From Nitratireductor mangrovi (GTDB lineage Bacteria; Pseudomonadota; Alphaproteobacteria; Rhizobiales; Rhizobiaceae): 64,000 bases of DNA. The stretch covers positions 434,001-498,000 of the forward strand of contig NZ_CP042301.2 in NCBI RefSeq assembly GCF_007922615.2, given 5' to 3'. Shown in pieces: positions 1 to 9,055 of this stretch (its first letter is position 1; the number at the start of each line of letters is the position of its first letter). The position numbers and the translations under genes were made by a program. The notes beneath the pieces are model-generated. The model was given only the letters and a program-made list of their open reading frames with translations. It was not told where the DNA came from and did no database searches.

Positions 1-696
1 GATCTCGACCCCGGTCGCGCGTTGATTCTCGATGGTCACTCGCCGCGCGAAGCCCTTGACGAGACTCACATTCTTGCGTTTCAGCGCCGGCCGCAGATAG
101 GCGTTTGCGGCCGACCAGCGCCGGCCGCGATGGATGGTCTGCTCCATCGCGCCGAAACCCTCCTGCTTGCGGCCGTTATAGTCGTCCGTGAGCTCGAAAC
201 CGGCCTGGTGTCCGGCCTCGATGAAGGCGGCGTAGAGCGGGTTTCGGCGCCGGCCGCGCTGCACATGCAGCGGCCCCTCGGTGCCGCGCCAGCCCTCCTC
301 GCCGCCATGACTGTGCTCCATGCGCTTGAAGTAGGGCAGGACGTCGGCGAAGCTCCAGCCGGCCGCGCCTTCCTCGGCCCAGTGGTCGAAATCGCGAGCG
401 TGGCCGCGCACATAGACCATGCCGTTGATCGAGGACGAGCCGCCCAGCACCTTGCCGCGCGGCGTGGCGAGAACGCGGTTGCCGAGATGCGGCTCGGGCT
501 CGCTCGAAAACCCCCAATCGTAGAAGCTGGTGTTCATCGGGATCGACAGCGCAGACGGCATCTGGATGAACGGGCCGATGTCGGAGCCGCCATATTCGAT
601 GACGATCACCGAGTGCCTGCCGTCTTCCGACAGCCGGTAGGCGAGGGCGGAGCCGGCAGAGCCCGATCCGACGATGACATAGTCTGCTTCAAGCAT
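1..696 (-). CDS. betA: Choline dehydrogenase (GMC oxidoreductase), 3' end cut by the window
   Basis: Oxidises choline to betaine aldehyde at the membrane as the first redox step of glycine betaine synthesis. The 232 codons present give the N-terminal part of a GMC flavoenzyme: the FAD dinucleotide-binding motif GSGSAG at residues 10-15, and near residue 85 the GMC signature [20 protein letters not shown]. The start ATG at 696 overlaps the stop of the upstream dehydratase gene by 8 bases (ATGCTTGA), so the two are probably translationally coupled. It is the last gene seen of a betI-betC-dehydratase-betA operon. The position next to betI and betC favours BetA over other GMC enzymes such as alcohol dehydrogenases. 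The C-terminal catalytic His region lies outside the window. Confidence 0.9.
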   Translation of the reverse strand, partial: MLEADYVIVGSGSAGSALAYRLSEDGRHSVIVIEYGGSDIGPFIQMPSALSIPMNTSFYDWGFSSEPEPHLGNRVLATPRGKVLGGSSSINGMVYVRGHARDFDHWAEEGAAGWSFADVLPYFKRMEHSHGGEEGWRGTEGPLHVQRGRRRNPLYAAFIEAGHQAGFELTDDYNGRKQEGFGAMEQTIHRGRRWSAANAYLRPALKRKNVSLVKGFARRVTIENQRATGVEI

Positions 697-1693
697 CGCC
701 GACATGCCTCGCGAAGTCGGCGAGCGAGACATTGCCGCCGGTGGCGACGACGAGGACTGTCTTGCCGGCAACGTCGAGATGGCCGTCAAGCAGAGCGGCC
801 AGCGACGCCGCACCTGACGGTTCCAGGACCAGTTTCATCTTCTCGAAGGCAATCTTCATCGCGCGACGAACGGCGGCATCCGAAACCGAAAGGCCACGCA
901 CGCCCGCCGCCGTTACCGCTGCGAACGGGGCGGCGCCAGGCTTGCGCGCCATCAGCCCGTCGCAGATCGTGCTCGGCCCGATCGGCATCGTCTCGATCTC
1001 GCCGTGCGTGAGCGACCGGCCCATGCCGTCAAAGCCTTGCGGTTCGACAGCGAAGATCTGCGTGGCCGGCGAGAGGTAGTGGAAGGCGAGCGAGACGCCA
1101 CCGATCAGCCCGCCGCCGCCGACCGGGCAAAGCAGGATGTCGGCCTGCGCCTTGCCGGCCGCAAGCTGGTCGAGCGCTTCGAGACCGGCACCAGCCTGGC
1201 CGGCGACGATCAGCGGATCGTCGAAGGGATGCAGGAGCATCAGCCCTTCCTCGTCGGCGATCGCCGCGGCCTTCTCCGCCGCCACCTCCTCGCGCGCCCG
1301 TTCGCCATGCTCGGTCAGCACCACGCGGGCGCCGTAGCCGGCCGTTGCCTCGCGCTTGGCGGCAGGCGCGTCGACGGGCATGACGATGGTCACCGGAATG
1401 CCGAGCGCCTGGCCGGCGGCGGACAGCCCTTGCGCGAAATTGCCGGACGAGTAGGCGACGACCCCGCGCCGCGCTTCGTCGGCGGTGAGCTGCTTCAGCC
1501 GCCAATAGGCGCCGCGAACCTTGAACGAGCCGGCCCATTGCAGCGATTCCGGCTTTACGAAGACACGCGCTGCGCCGGTCTCCCGGGCAAGGGCGGCCGA
1601 TGCCAACAATGGCGTGATCTGGGTCGCCTTCGACGTGACCGCGTAGGCGTCCTGCAACTGGCCGAGGTCGGGAACGATGCTAAGGGACATCAT
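689..1693 (-). CDS. Threonine/serine dehydratase-like fold-type II PLP enzyme
   Basis: A 334-residue pyridoxal-phosphate enzyme of the threonine dehydratase/serine racemase fold. The PLP lysine is K58 in the motif SFKVRGA, the SSGNFAQG substrate loop follows at about residue 82, and the phosphate-binding glycine loop is GGGGLIGG near residue 193. No C-terminal ACT regulatory domain is present, so it resembles catabolic rather than biosynthetic (IlvA) enzymes. It lies between betC and betA, sharing ATGA with the betC stop and 8 bases with the betA start, where rhizobial bet operons usually carry betB. The substrate cannot be read from sequence. An ectoine-utilisation EutB-like dehydratase is an alternative. 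Confidence 0.85.
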   Translation of the reverse strand: MMSLSIVPDLGQLQDAYAVTSKATQITPLLASAALARETGAARVFVKPESLQWAGSFKVRGAYWRLKQLTADEARRGVVAYSSGNFAQGLSAAGQALGIPVTIVMPVDAPAAKREATAGYGARVVLTEHGERAREEVAAEKAAAIADEEGLMLLHPFDDPLIVAGQAGAGLEALDQLAAGKAQADILLCPVGGGGLIGGVSLAFHYLSPATQIFAVEPQGFDGMGRSLTHGEIETMPIGPSTICDGLMARKPGAAPFAAVTAAGVRGLSVSDAAVRRAMKIAFEKMKLVLEPSGAASLAALLDGHLDVAGKTVLVVATGGNVSLADFARHVGDA

Positions 1694-3216
1694 TCGCCCC
1701 TCGGGAAGCGCTTTTCTTCCTCAAGCACGTTCAGGTCCATATGGTTGCGCATGTAGCGCTCGGAGGCCTGCCGCAGCGGCTGGAAGTCCCACGGATAGTA
1801 GGCGCCGTTCCGGAGGGCGGGATAGATGACCCAGCGCCGCGCCTGGCTCTCGCGCACCTCGGCGTCGAAGGCGGCCATGTTCCAGCGCGCCCGCACTTCT
1901 TCCATGAAGCCTGCGACATCGGATGCATATTCCGGGAGCCCGGCGAGATTGTCCTTCTCGAGCGGGTCGGCCTCAAGATCGAAGAGTTGCGGCGGATCGA
2001 GTTCGCAATGCACGAACTTGAACCGGCCCTCGCGGATCGCGACCAACGGCGCATAGGAACCTTCCGCGGCATACTCCATCAACACCGGTTCAGTGCGCTC
2101 GCCGCCGCCCAGAACCGGCACCAGCGACTGTCCATCCGTCCACGGCATGATGGCTTCCATGTCCGCGCCGGCGAGGTCGCAAAGGGTGGGCAGGATGTCG
2201 AGGTTTGAGACAGGCACGTCGAGGCGACCGGCTCCGATGCCGGGTCCCGCCACCATCAGCGGTACACGCGCGGAACCCTCGAAGAACGACATCTTGAACC
2301 ACAGCCCGCGCTCGCCGAGCATGTCGCCATGGTCGGAGCAGAACAGGATGATCGTGTCGTCGAGCATCCTGGTGCGGTCGAGCGTGTCGATCAGCTCGCC
2401 GACCTTGTCGTCGAGGTAGGAGATGTTGGCGAAGTAGGCGCGCCGCGAGCGACGGACATGTTCCGTGCGGATTTCGAAGGCGGCGTAGTCGCTGGCAAGA
2501 TAGAGCCGTTGCGAATGCGGATCTTGCTCGTTTTCTGGGATGTGTGCCACCTGCGGCTCGAGCGCCGGGCAGTCCTCGTAGAGATCCCAGTATTGCCGCC
2601 GCGCGACGTAAGGATCGTGCGGATGGGTGAAGGAGACGGTCAGGCACCAGGGGCGCCGCGCCGGGTCATCGGAGGCGCGGGCATGTTCGTAGAGCTTCTG
2701 GACGCCGTGGAAGCAGACCTCGTCGTCATACTCCATCTGGTTGGAGATTTCGGCCACGCCGGCGCCGGTGACAGAGCCGAGATTGTGGTACCACCAGTCG
2801 ATGCGCTCGCCCGGCTTGCGATAATCGGGTGTCCAGCCGAAATCGGCTGGATAGATGTCGGTCGTGAGCCGCTCCTCGAAGCCATGCAACTGGTCGGGGC
2901 CGACAAAATGCATCTTTCCGGACAGGCAGGTGTGATAGCCCGCCGCGCGCAGATGGTGGGCGTAGGTTGGGATCGAGGAGGCGAACTCGGCCGCGTTGTC
3001 GTAGACGCGGGTGCGCGACGGCAGTTGCCCACTCATGAACGATGCCCGCCCCGGCGCGCAGAGAGGCGAGGCGGTGTAGTTGTTGGCAAAACGCGCCGAG
3101 CGCGCGGCCAGCGCCTTCAGGTGTGGCGCGTGCAGGAAATCGGCCGGGCCGTCGGGGAACAGCGTCCCGTTGAGCTGGTCGACCATGATGATAAGGATAT
3201 TCGGTCGCCTGTTCAC
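1690..3216 (-). CDS. betC: Choline-sulfatase
   Basis: Hydrolyses choline-O-sulfate to choline and sulfate, feeding BetA and the glycine betaine pathway. The 508-residue product has the family's usual length. It opens with [16 protein letters not shown], carrying the metal-binding Asp, and has the sulfatase signature [14 protein letters not shown], whose Cys is converted to formylglycine. A second metal-site motif, [12 protein letters not shown], lies near residue 300. The chosen start is the GTG at 3216, which overlaps the betI stop as GTGA and places the conserved N-terminus at residue 2. A longer upstream reading would run into betI. The 3' end overlaps the next gene as ATGA. Confidence 0.93.
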   Translation of the reverse strand: MNRRPNILIIMVDQLNGTLFPDGPADFLHAPHLKALAARSARFANNYTASPLCAPGRASFMSGQLPSRTRVYDNAAEFASSIPTYAHHLRAAGYHTCLSGKMHFVGPDQLHGFEERLTTDIYPADFGWTPDYRKPGERIDWWYHNLGSVTGAGVAEISNQMEYDDEVCFHGVQKLYEHARASDDPARRPWCLTVSFTHPHDPYVARRQYWDLYEDCPALEPQVAHIPENEQDPHSQRLYLASDYAAFEIRTEHVRRSRRAYFANISYLDDKVGELIDTLDRTRMLDDTIILFCSDHGDMLGERGLWFKMSFFEGSARVPLMVAGPGIGAGRLDVPVSNLDILPTLCDLAGADMEAIMPWTDGQSLVPVLGGGERTEPVLMEYAAEGSYAPLVAIREGRFKFVHCELDPPQLFDLEADPLEKDNLAGLPEYASDVAGFMEEVRARWNMAAFDAEVRESQARRWVIYPALRNGAYYPWDFQPLRQASERYMRNHMDLNVLEEEKRFPRGE

Positions 3217-3806
3217 GGGGCAGCGTCTCCGGCAGCCAGCATGGTTTCGACATAGTTCTCGACCAGCGCGATGGCGCTGGCGGCGTTGGGGGCGCCTTCC
3301 TTGAGCGCGCGGCGGATGTAAAGCCCGTCGATCATCGCGGCGACGCCCTCGGCGACGCGCTCGGCCCGGGAGCGCTCCATCAGAGGACCGAGCCCGCTCA
3401 TCAGGTTCGAGTTGAGGCGCCGCGCATAGACCTTCAAAAGCCGACGCATAGCCGGCGAGCGTTGCGCCTCGACATAGAAGGCAAGCCATGCGGCAATGGT
3501 CTCGGGCTGGAACTGCGTCTGCGAAAAGCTGATGGCAATGATGGCCGAGATGCGATCGCGAGGCGTTTTCGCCCCGGCCAGCGCATCACGGCCGTCGCGG
3601 CCGAATTCGGACAGCAGATGCCGCATGGTGGCCTGCAGCAGGTCGTCCTTGGCACCAAAATAATGATGCGCGAGGGCTGGCGAGACACCCGCGATCCCGG
3701 CGATCTCCGACATGGTCACGTCGAGCGAACCGCGTGCGCCGATTGCCGCAATGGCGGCGTCGATCAGCGCCTTGCGGCGCACCGGTTCCATTCCGATCCT
3801 GGGCAT
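3213..3806 (-). CDS. betI: Transcriptional repressor BetI (TetR family)
   Basis: A TetR-type repressor that in related bacteria represses the bet genes and is relieved by choline. The product is 197 residues, the normal BetI length. The helix-turn-helix is in the N-terminal third ([20 protein letters not shown]), preceded by the characteristic [17 protein letters not shown]. The ATG at 3806 is preferred because GGGAG lies 7 bases before it. A second ATG at 3809 is possible. It leads the minus-strand operon and overlaps betC by GTGA. Two TTGA-N4-TCAA dyads upstream are candidate operators. Confidence 0.93.
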   Translation of the reverse strand: MPRIGMEPVRRKALIDAAIAAIGARGSLDVTMSEIAGIAGVSPALAHHYFGAKDDLLQATMRHLLSEFGRDGRDALAGAKTPRDRISAIIAISFSQTQFQPETIAAWLAFYVEAQRSPAMRRLLKVYARRLNSNLMSGLGPLMERSRAERVAEGVAAMIDGLYIRRALKEGAPNAASAIALVENYVETMLAAGDAAP

Positions 3807-3837
3807 CATCGAGCTCCCTTTCTGTCGTCTATTTTTA

Positions 3838-3851
3838 ATTGAGCCATCAAT
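3838..3851. promoter_or_regulatory. Candidate BetI operator 1 (ATTGA-N4-TCAAT dyad)
   Basis: A perfect inverted repeat ATTGA-gcca-TCAAT sits 32 bases upstream of the betI start, in the AT-rich gap between betI and the divergent thiolase gene. BetI operators known from other bacteria are TTGA/TCAA-type dyads. The geometry here is the same as in the second dyad at 3915-3926. Assignment to BetI is inference from position and half-site. Confidence 0.5.
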
Positions 3852-3914
3852 CAATAAAAAAATCTCGCAAGTGTATGCGCGCCCCTTTACGCGCATGTTG
3901 ATTTATGTTCACGC

Positions 3915-3926
3915 TTGAACAATCAA
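3915..3926. promoter_or_regulatory. Candidate BetI operator 2 (TTGA-N4-TCAA dyad)
   Basis: Inverted repeat TTGA-acaa-TCAA, the same half-sites and 4-base spacing as the dyad 77 bp away at 3838-3851. It is 54 bases upstream of the thiolase start at 3980. The two sites together could let one repressor control the bet operon and the divergent thiolase-SDR operon. Confidence 0.45.
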
Positions 3927-3979
3927 TTGCCGCGCACGACATTTCCGCTACAGTGCGCATCACCGTGGAGGCCGTAGAA

Positions 3980-5146
3980 ATGACCGCATCGATCGTAGGA
4001 TGGGCGCATTCGCCGTTTGGCAAGCTGGAAGACGAGACGCTCGAGGGGCTGATCACGAAAGTTGCAGCCGACGCTATCGAACATGCCGGGATCGGGCCTG
4101 ACGACGTCGACGAGATCGTGCTCGGCCACTTCAATGCCGGCTTCTCGCCCCAGGATTTCACTGCCAGCTTGGTGCTGCAGGCCGACGACCGGCTGCGCTT
4201 CAAGCCTGCGACGCGTGTCGAAAACGCCTGTGCGACCGGCTCCGCGGCAGTGCGTCAGGGGCTGCGCGCCATCGAGGCCAAGGCGGCGCGCGTCGTGCTG
4301 GTCGTCGGCGCCGAGCAGATGACCAAGACGCCCGGTCCCGAGATCGGCAAGAACCTTCTCAAGGCCTCTTACCTGCCCGAGGACGGCGATACGCCGGCCG
4401 GCTTCGCCGGCGTCTTCGGCAAGATCGCCAGCGCCTATTTCCAGCGTTATGGCGACCAGTCCGACGCGCTGGCCATGATCGCGGCCAAGAACCACAAGAA
4501 CGGCGTCGACAATCCCTATGCGCAGATGCGCAAGGATTTCGGCTTCGAGTTCTGCCGCACCGAGAGCGACAAGAACCCTTTCGTCGCCGGCCCGCTGAAG
4601 CGCACCGATTGTTCGCTGGTCTCCGACGGCGCCGCCGCCATCGTGCTGGCCGAGACCCAGACGGCGCTTTCCATGCGCCGCGCCGTCGCCTTCCGCGCCA
4701 ACGAGCATGTGCAGGATTTCCTGCCAATGTCGAAGCGCGACATCCTCGCTTTCGAGGGCTGCAGCGAAGGCTGGAGCCGGGCGCTCTCCAGGGCGCGTCT
4801 CAAGATCGACGATCTCTCCTTCGTCGAGACGCATGACTGCTTCACGATCGCCGAACTGATCGAATATGAGGCGATGGGCCTGGCCAAGCCCGGCGAGGGC
4901 GCCCGGATCGCGCTCGAGGGCCAGACGGCCAAAGACGGCCGCCTCCCGGTCAATCCGTCCGGGGGGCTCAAGGCAAAGGGGCACCCGATCGGCGCCACCG
5001 GCGTTTCCATGCACGCCTTGACCGCCATGCAACTGACCGGCGAGGCAGGCGGCATCCAGGTACCCGACGCCAGCATCGGCGGCATCTTCAACATGGGTGG
5101 CGCCGCCGTCGCCAACTACGTGTCGATCCTCGAAAGGATCAAATGA
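3980..5146 (+). CDS. Thiolase-family acetyl-CoA acetyltransferase (SCP-x-like)
   Basis: A 388-residue thiolase-fold enzyme, either degradative beta-ketothiolase or condensing acetyl-CoA acetyltransferase. The nucleophilic Cys is in ENACATGSAAVRQG near residue 88. The C-terminal motifs are NPSGGLKAKGHPIGATG and a final GGAAVANYVSILER, with the HDCFTIAE segment typical of SCP-2/SCP-x thiolases. The ATG at 3980 is chosen because GGAG lies 9 bases upstream and the protein then begins MTASIVGWAHSPFGK as family members do. An earlier in-frame start at 3905 would put the operator-like dyad inside the gene. It is followed with ATGA overlap by an SDR gene. The natural substrate is unknown. Confidence 0.85.
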   Translation: MTASIVGWAHSPFGKLEDETLEGLITKVAADAIEHAGIGPDDVDEIVLGHFNAGFSPQDFTASLVLQADDRLRFKPATRVENACATGSAAVRQGLRAIEAKAARVVLVVGAEQMTKTPGPEIGKNLLKASYLPEDGDTPAGFAGVFGKIASAYFQRYGDQSDALAMIAAKNHKNGVDNPYAQMRKDFGFEFCRTESDKNPFVAGPLKRTDCSLVSDGAAAIVLAETQTALSMRRAVAFRANEHVQDFLPMSKRDILAFEGCSEGWSRALSRARLKIDDLSFVETHDCFTIAELIEYEAMGLAKPGEGARIALEGQTAKDGRLPVNPSGGLKAKGHPIGATGVSMHALTAMQLTGEAGGIQVPDASIGGIFNMGGAAVANYVSILERIK

Positions 5147-5889
5147 GGCACGCGGCCGTCGTCACCGGCGGGGCGTCCGGTATCGGCCTTGCCGTCGCCG
5201 GGCGCCTGCTTGAGGACGGCTGGCCGGTGGCCGTGCTCGATGCCGACCGTGAAGCACTGGCCGATGCCGAGGATGCGCTCGAAGGGGAGGGTGCTCTCTT
5301 CCTCGAGGCCGACATCACCGATGAGGACGAGATCGCCGAGGCCTTCGACTCGATCGTCGACCGCGTCGGCCCGGTTGGCGGCCTGGTGAACTCAGCCGGC
5401 ATCGCGCGCGACGTGCCGTTCCTGGAGACGAGCGCCGAACTGATGCGCCGCATTCTCGACGTCAACCTCGTCGGCTCCTTCATCTGCGCCCGCGCGGCGA
5501 TCGAACGGCGTTCGGAAACGCTCGCCATCGTCAATATCGCCTCCGTTTCCGGCCTGCGCGCCAATGCCGGCCGCGTCGCCTATGGCGCGTCCAAGGCGGC
5601 CGTGAGGATGATGTCGGAGGTGATGGCGGTCGAACTGGCCGGCGACGGGATCAGGGTCAATTGCGTGGCGCCGGGGCCGATCGACACCCCGATGGTGGCG
5701 CGGCTTCACGAAGATCACCAGCGCAGCGACTGGATTGCGCGCGTGCCGGAGGGGCGTTATGGCGAACCGGACGAGGTCGCAGCCGCGATCGCGTTCCTGC
5801 TGTCGCCGGAAGCAAGCTATATCAACGGCCAGACACTTGCCGTCGATGGCGGCTTTCTGGCCGCCGGCATCATCCGGCGCGGCGACTGA
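5143..5889 (+). CDS. SDR-family NAD(P)-dependent oxidoreductase
   Basis: A 248-residue classical short-chain dehydrogenase. It has the cofactor motif TGGASGIG at residues 7-14, NSAG near residue 84, the active-site Tyr and Lys in YGASK near residue 147, and the usual C-terminal GQTLAVDGGF. Its start overlaps the thiolase stop (ATGA), so the two are co-transcribed and probably act on the same CoA or ketone intermediate. The specific substrate cannot be read; 3-oxoacyl or 3-hydroxybutyryl reduction would suit a thiolase partner. Confidence 0.88.
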   Translation: MRHAAVVTGGASGIGLAVAGRLLEDGWPVAVLDADREALADAEDALEGEGALFLEADITDEDEIAEAFDSIVDRVGPVGGLVNSAGIARDVPFLETSAELMRRILDVNLVGSFICARAAIERRSETLAIVNIASVSGLRANAGRVAYGASKAAVRMMSEVMAVELAGDGIRVNCVAPGPIDTPMVARLHEDHQRSDWIARVPEGRYGEPDEVAAAIAFLLSPEASYINGQTLAVDGGFLAAGIIRRGD

Positions 5890-5914
5890 ATTTCATCAAC
5901 GGAGACAAACGAAA

Positions 5915-6397
5915 ATGCGTAGACTGGTCGCGGCCCTTCTGATGGGCGTCGCCATGCAGGGTGTCGCCCTAGCCAATGATGACGAGGCAAAGGCGTTTGC
6001 CCAGGCGTTCTGCTCGCTGGGCGATCTCGAACAAGGCATGGGCCGCATGTACCTCCTGTCACCGTCTCTCGCCGAGGCGGTGAAGTCCGCGCTGGCCGAG
6101 AACGCCAAACTGCAGGCGGCGACCCCGGACGAAAAGCCGCCGCTCGGCGATGGCGTTCCCTGGCAGAGCGTCCCCGATCGCGCTCCGGTGTGCGAGGCGG
6201 GCGCCGTTTTGGCCGAAGGCGAAGCGACCCTCGTCGAGGTGCGTTATTCGTTTCCGGATGCGCCCGACGCCAACTGGACCGACCGCCTTGTGCTGATACC
6301 GGGCGGCGGCGCGCTGGTTATCGACGATATCCGCTATGGTGCGGAGGGCGATGACGACACCTTGCGCAAGGCGTTGACGGAAGCGTTCCGCTCCTAG
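5915..6397 (+). CDS. Secreted hypothetical protein
   Basis: A 160-residue protein with a clear signal peptide (MRRLVAALLMGVAMQGVALA, cut before NDDEAK). The mature part is acidic, has two cysteines and a C-terminal half rich in beta-strand-forming residues (VEVRYSFPDAPD, LVLIPGGGALVIDDIRYG). The latter resembles the C-terminus of small periplasmic DUF3828-like proteins, but I do not recognise the family with certainty. The ATG at 5915 has GGAG about 10 bases upstream. It starts 25 bases after the SDR stop and may be co-transcribed with it. Confidence 0.7.
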   Translation: MRRLVAALLMGVAMQGVALANDDEAKAFAQAFCSLGDLEQGMGRMYLLSPSLAEAVKSALAENAKLQAATPDEKPPLGDGVPWQSVPDRAPVCEAGAVLAEGEATLVEVRYSFPDAPDANWTDRLVLIPGGGALVIDDIRYGAEGDDDTLRKALTEAFRS

Positions 6398-6469
6398 GGT
6401 GCGACGTTTCCAGGCCGGCTGTCGATGCAGCCGGCCTGGCTAAAGATCAACGGCCCGCGGAGGGAGCCG

Positions 6470-7246
6470 ATGCTTCTGGCGATAGAGCAGGGCAACACCA
6501 ACAGCCTGTTTGCCGTCCATGACGGCGAGAACTGGATCGCCCAGTGGCGCTCCGCGACCGAACCGAACCGCACGGCCGACGAATATGCCGTCTGGCTGCA
6601 CCAATTGCTGTCGATGGCGGGACTGGAACTTCGCCTGCTCGATGCCTGCATCATCTCCAGTGTCGTGCCCCAGTCGATCTTCAACCTGCGCAACCTGTCG
6701 CGCCGCTACCTCCATGCCGAACCGCTGGTGATCGGCGAGAATGTCGATCTCGGCATTCCCATACGCGTCGGCAAGCCTGCCGAAGTCGGTGCTGACCGCG
6801 TCGTCAATGCCCTGGGCGCCCATATCGCCTATCCCGGGCCTCTAATCATCATCGACAGCGGTACGGCCACGACCATCGACGTCGTCGCAGCCGATGGCGG
6901 TTTCGAGGGCGGCGCGATCGCCCCGGGCATCCACTTATCGGTCGAGGCGCTCCACAACGCTGCGGCCAAGCTGCCGCGCGTCGCGCTTCGCAAGCCGCAG
7001 CGTGTGGTCGGCAACGACACGGTGAGCGCCATGCAGTCCGGCGTCTTCTGGGGTTATATCGGCCTGATCGAGGGCATGATCGAGCGTATCAAGGCCGAGC
7101 GGAACGAGGAGATGACCGTGGTGGCGACCGGCGGCATTGCCTCGCTTTTCTACGACGCGACCGAATCGATCCACCATTTCGATCCCGACGTGACGATCCG
7201 CGGGCTGCTCGAAATCTACCGGCGCAACAACTCAAGCCGGCCGTAG
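6470..7246 (+). CDS. coaX: Type III pantothenate kinase
   Basis: Phosphorylates pantothenate in the first step of coenzyme A synthesis, in the cytoplasm. The 258-residue length is normal. The N-terminal phosphate motif reads EQGNTN, with Glu where many homologues have Asp. [11 protein letters not shown] carries the pantothenate-site residues, and [12 protein letters not shown] is the second nucleotide-binding motif. The ATG at 6470 follows an AGGGAG ribosome site. A longer reading from 6425 lacks homology in its first 15 residues. The last 31 bases overlap the 3' end of the convergent DUF3750 gene. Confidence 0.93.
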   Translation: MLLAIEQGNTNSLFAVHDGENWIAQWRSATEPNRTADEYAVWLHQLLSMAGLELRLLDACIISSVVPQSIFNLRNLSRRYLHAEPLVIGENVDLGIPIRVGKPAEVGADRVVNALGAHIAYPGPLIIIDSGTATTIDVVAADGGFEGGAIAPGIHLSVEALHNAAAKLPRVALRKPQRVVGNDTVSAMQSGVFWGYIGLIEGMIERIKAERNEEMTVVATGGIASLFYDATESIHHFDPDVTIRGLLEIYRRNNSSRP

Positions 7247-7959
7247 GCCGGGATTTTCAAGGCCGGCCTGGCGAAGTCGAAACCCGCGACCAGCCCGAAA
7301 AGGTGAAACTCCAGGCCGCTGCGGGCGCCGGCGGCAATCCCAGCCAGACCGGCAAGTGTCGCGTGGATGTCCCGCCCGTCGGGCGCGATCGACAGTGCCG
7401 CCCAGCCCGGCGCGAAGTCGCGGCCGATTGCATTCGGCGGCAGCACGGCGCCGAGTTCGGGCACCGCCCGCAGCACATGCGCGACGAAACTGTTGGAGTT
7501 GGGACCGGGCCATATCCGGTAGTCGCCGGAGCGCACATAGGGGTAATCGGCGATCGCGCTCTCCACCGCCGGGATCAGCTGCGCGGCGGGTGGGCCTTCC
7601 AGGCTTGCGACGATCTCGGGATCGTTGGAATACCAGCGGCCATCGGCCGGGTAGCGGTTGCGGCGTACCGGCGTGCCCCAGCCGACCTTGTCGTAGCGGT
7701 CGTAACCGGACTGGCCCGGCCGCTTGACCACGATCCAGCTGTGAACCGCAAAGGCGCCCTTCAGCCCGCCTGTGCGTGCGGCGAGGATATGGATCGCCGC
7801 GGCGTCGGGCAGGGGAGCAGGCAGAACCCCGCTCGCAGACCAGTCTGCCGTTCGCCACGAGGACGGACGCTCGCTGACGGCCCACCAGGCGGCCGTCGCC
7901 ATCGACGGCAGCAGGAAGACGGCCAGCAAGGCCGCAACGGTTCGGCGCACCAGTTTCAT
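7216..7959 (-). CDS. DUF3750 family protein, probably exported
   Basis: A 247-residue protein that starts with a signal peptide or membrane anchor ([23 protein letters not shown]). The body has the conserved blocks of DUF3750: [28 protein letters not shown] and [20 protein letters not shown]. The last block looks like a Cys-less NlpC-type fold, but no catalytic function is established. The start at 7959 is chosen because it puts the signal sequence at the N-terminus. Convergent overlap of 31 bases with coaX. Confidence 0.78.
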   Translation of the reverse strand: MKLVRRTVAALLAVFLLPSMATAAWWAVSERPSSWRTADWSASGVLPAPLPDAAAIHILAARTGGLKGAFAVHSWIVVKRPGQSGYDRYDKVGWGTPVRRNRYPADGRWYSNDPEIVASLEGPPAAQLIPAVESAIADYPYVRSGDYRIWPGPNSNSFVAHVLRAVPELGAVLPPNAIGRDFAPGWAALSIAPDGRDIHATLAGLAGIAAGARSGLEFHLFGLVAGFDFARPALKIPAYGRLELLRR

Positions 7960-8035
7960 CGACGATTTCTTTTGCCTGTTCTGGAACAAGGGAATAGTTG
8001 CGTGCGGCATCGGCAACTAAAATTTCGGTGAGGCC

Positions 8036-9043
8036 ATGGCAAATCCGGTTCTGGTCGAGGTTACGCGCGGCGATCTGGTGGAAAGCCGGCATCGCGGCGC
8101 CATCGCGGTCTTCGACGCCGACGGCGCCGTCGTCACGGCTGTCGGCGATGTCGATGCGCCGGTCTTCCCGCGTTCGGCCGTGAAAGCCATCCAGGCCTTG
8201 CCGCTGGTCGAAAGCGGCGCAGCGGACGCGCTGGGCTTCGGCGACCGCGAACTCGCTCTCGCCTGCGCCTCCCATTCCGGTGAGGTCGCGCACGCCGCAC
8301 TTGCGGCATCGATGCTGGCGAAGGTCGGCCTCGATGAACAGGCGCTCGAGTGCGGTGCCCACTGGCCATTCTCGGACGAGGCGTCGCGGAGGCTGGCGCG
8401 CGACGGCGAGACACCCAGCCAGTTGCACAACAACTGTTCGGGCAAGCATGCCGGTTTCATCTGCGCCTGCTGTCACGAAGGCCTGCCCAGCAAGGGCTAT
8501 GTCGGTTTCGGCCACGCCTGGCAGCTGCGGCTGCGTGAGACGATGAGCGAAGTCACCGGCGTTGCTCACGACGAGGCGAACGCCGCCGTCGATGGCTGCT
8601 CCATACCCACCCATGCCGTGCCGTTGCGCGCCCTGGCTGCCGGCTTTGCCCGCATGGCGACCGGGGTCGGCCTGGGCCCGGCGCGGGCGGCAGCGGCCAG
8701 CAGGCTCCTGACCGCCTGCATGAAGGAGCCTTTCTACGTGTCGGGAACCGGGCGCATGGATGCGCAGCTGATGGAAGCGGGCAACGGCCGCATCTTTGTC
8801 AAGACCGGAGCGGAGGCTGTCTACTGCGCCGCGGTCCCCGAGTTTGGGGTCGGCATTGCGATCAAATGCGACGATGGCGGCACCCGCGCCTCCGAAACGA
8901 TCGTCGCCGCGGTGCTAGCCCGGCTGTTGCATCAGGACGACCAACTGGCCCGGCGGCTGTATGAACTGGCGCAGCCGGGTGTGCCGACCCGCCGCGGCGC
9001 GGTGGTCGGCCAGGTGCGGCCGGCCGGCGAACTGGCCCGGTAG
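8036..9043 (+). CDS. L-asparaginase II (rhizobial type)
   Basis: Hydrolyses asparagine to aspartate and ammonia. At 335 residues it matches the Rhizobium etli type II family, which is unrelated to the E. coli asparaginases. It carries the paired catalytic Ser and Lys in PRSAVKAIQ (S47, K50), a second Ser in ASHSGE, and NNCSGKHAGF with the metal-binding Cys and nearby Lys. The start ATG lies just after the divergent DUF3750 gene, so the two promoters share 76 bases. Convergent with the beta-helix protein downstream, with a 12-base gap. Confidence 0.88.
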   Translation: MANPVLVEVTRGDLVESRHRGAIAVFDADGAVVTAVGDVDAPVFPRSAVKAIQALPLVESGAADALGFGDRELALACASHSGEVAHAALAASMLAKVGLDEQALECGAHWPFSDEASRRLARDGETPSQLHNNCSGKHAGFICACCHEGLPSKGYVGFGHAWQLRLRETMSEVTGVAHDEANAAVDGCSIPTHAVPLRALAAGFARMATGVGLGPARAAAASRLLTACMKEPFYVSGTGRMDAQLMEAGNGRIFVKTGAEAVYCAAVPEFGVGIAIKCDDGGTRASETIVAAVLARLLHQDDQLARRLYELAQPGVPTRRGAVVGQVRPAGELAR

Positions 9044-9055
9044 CAAGCCCGCCAG

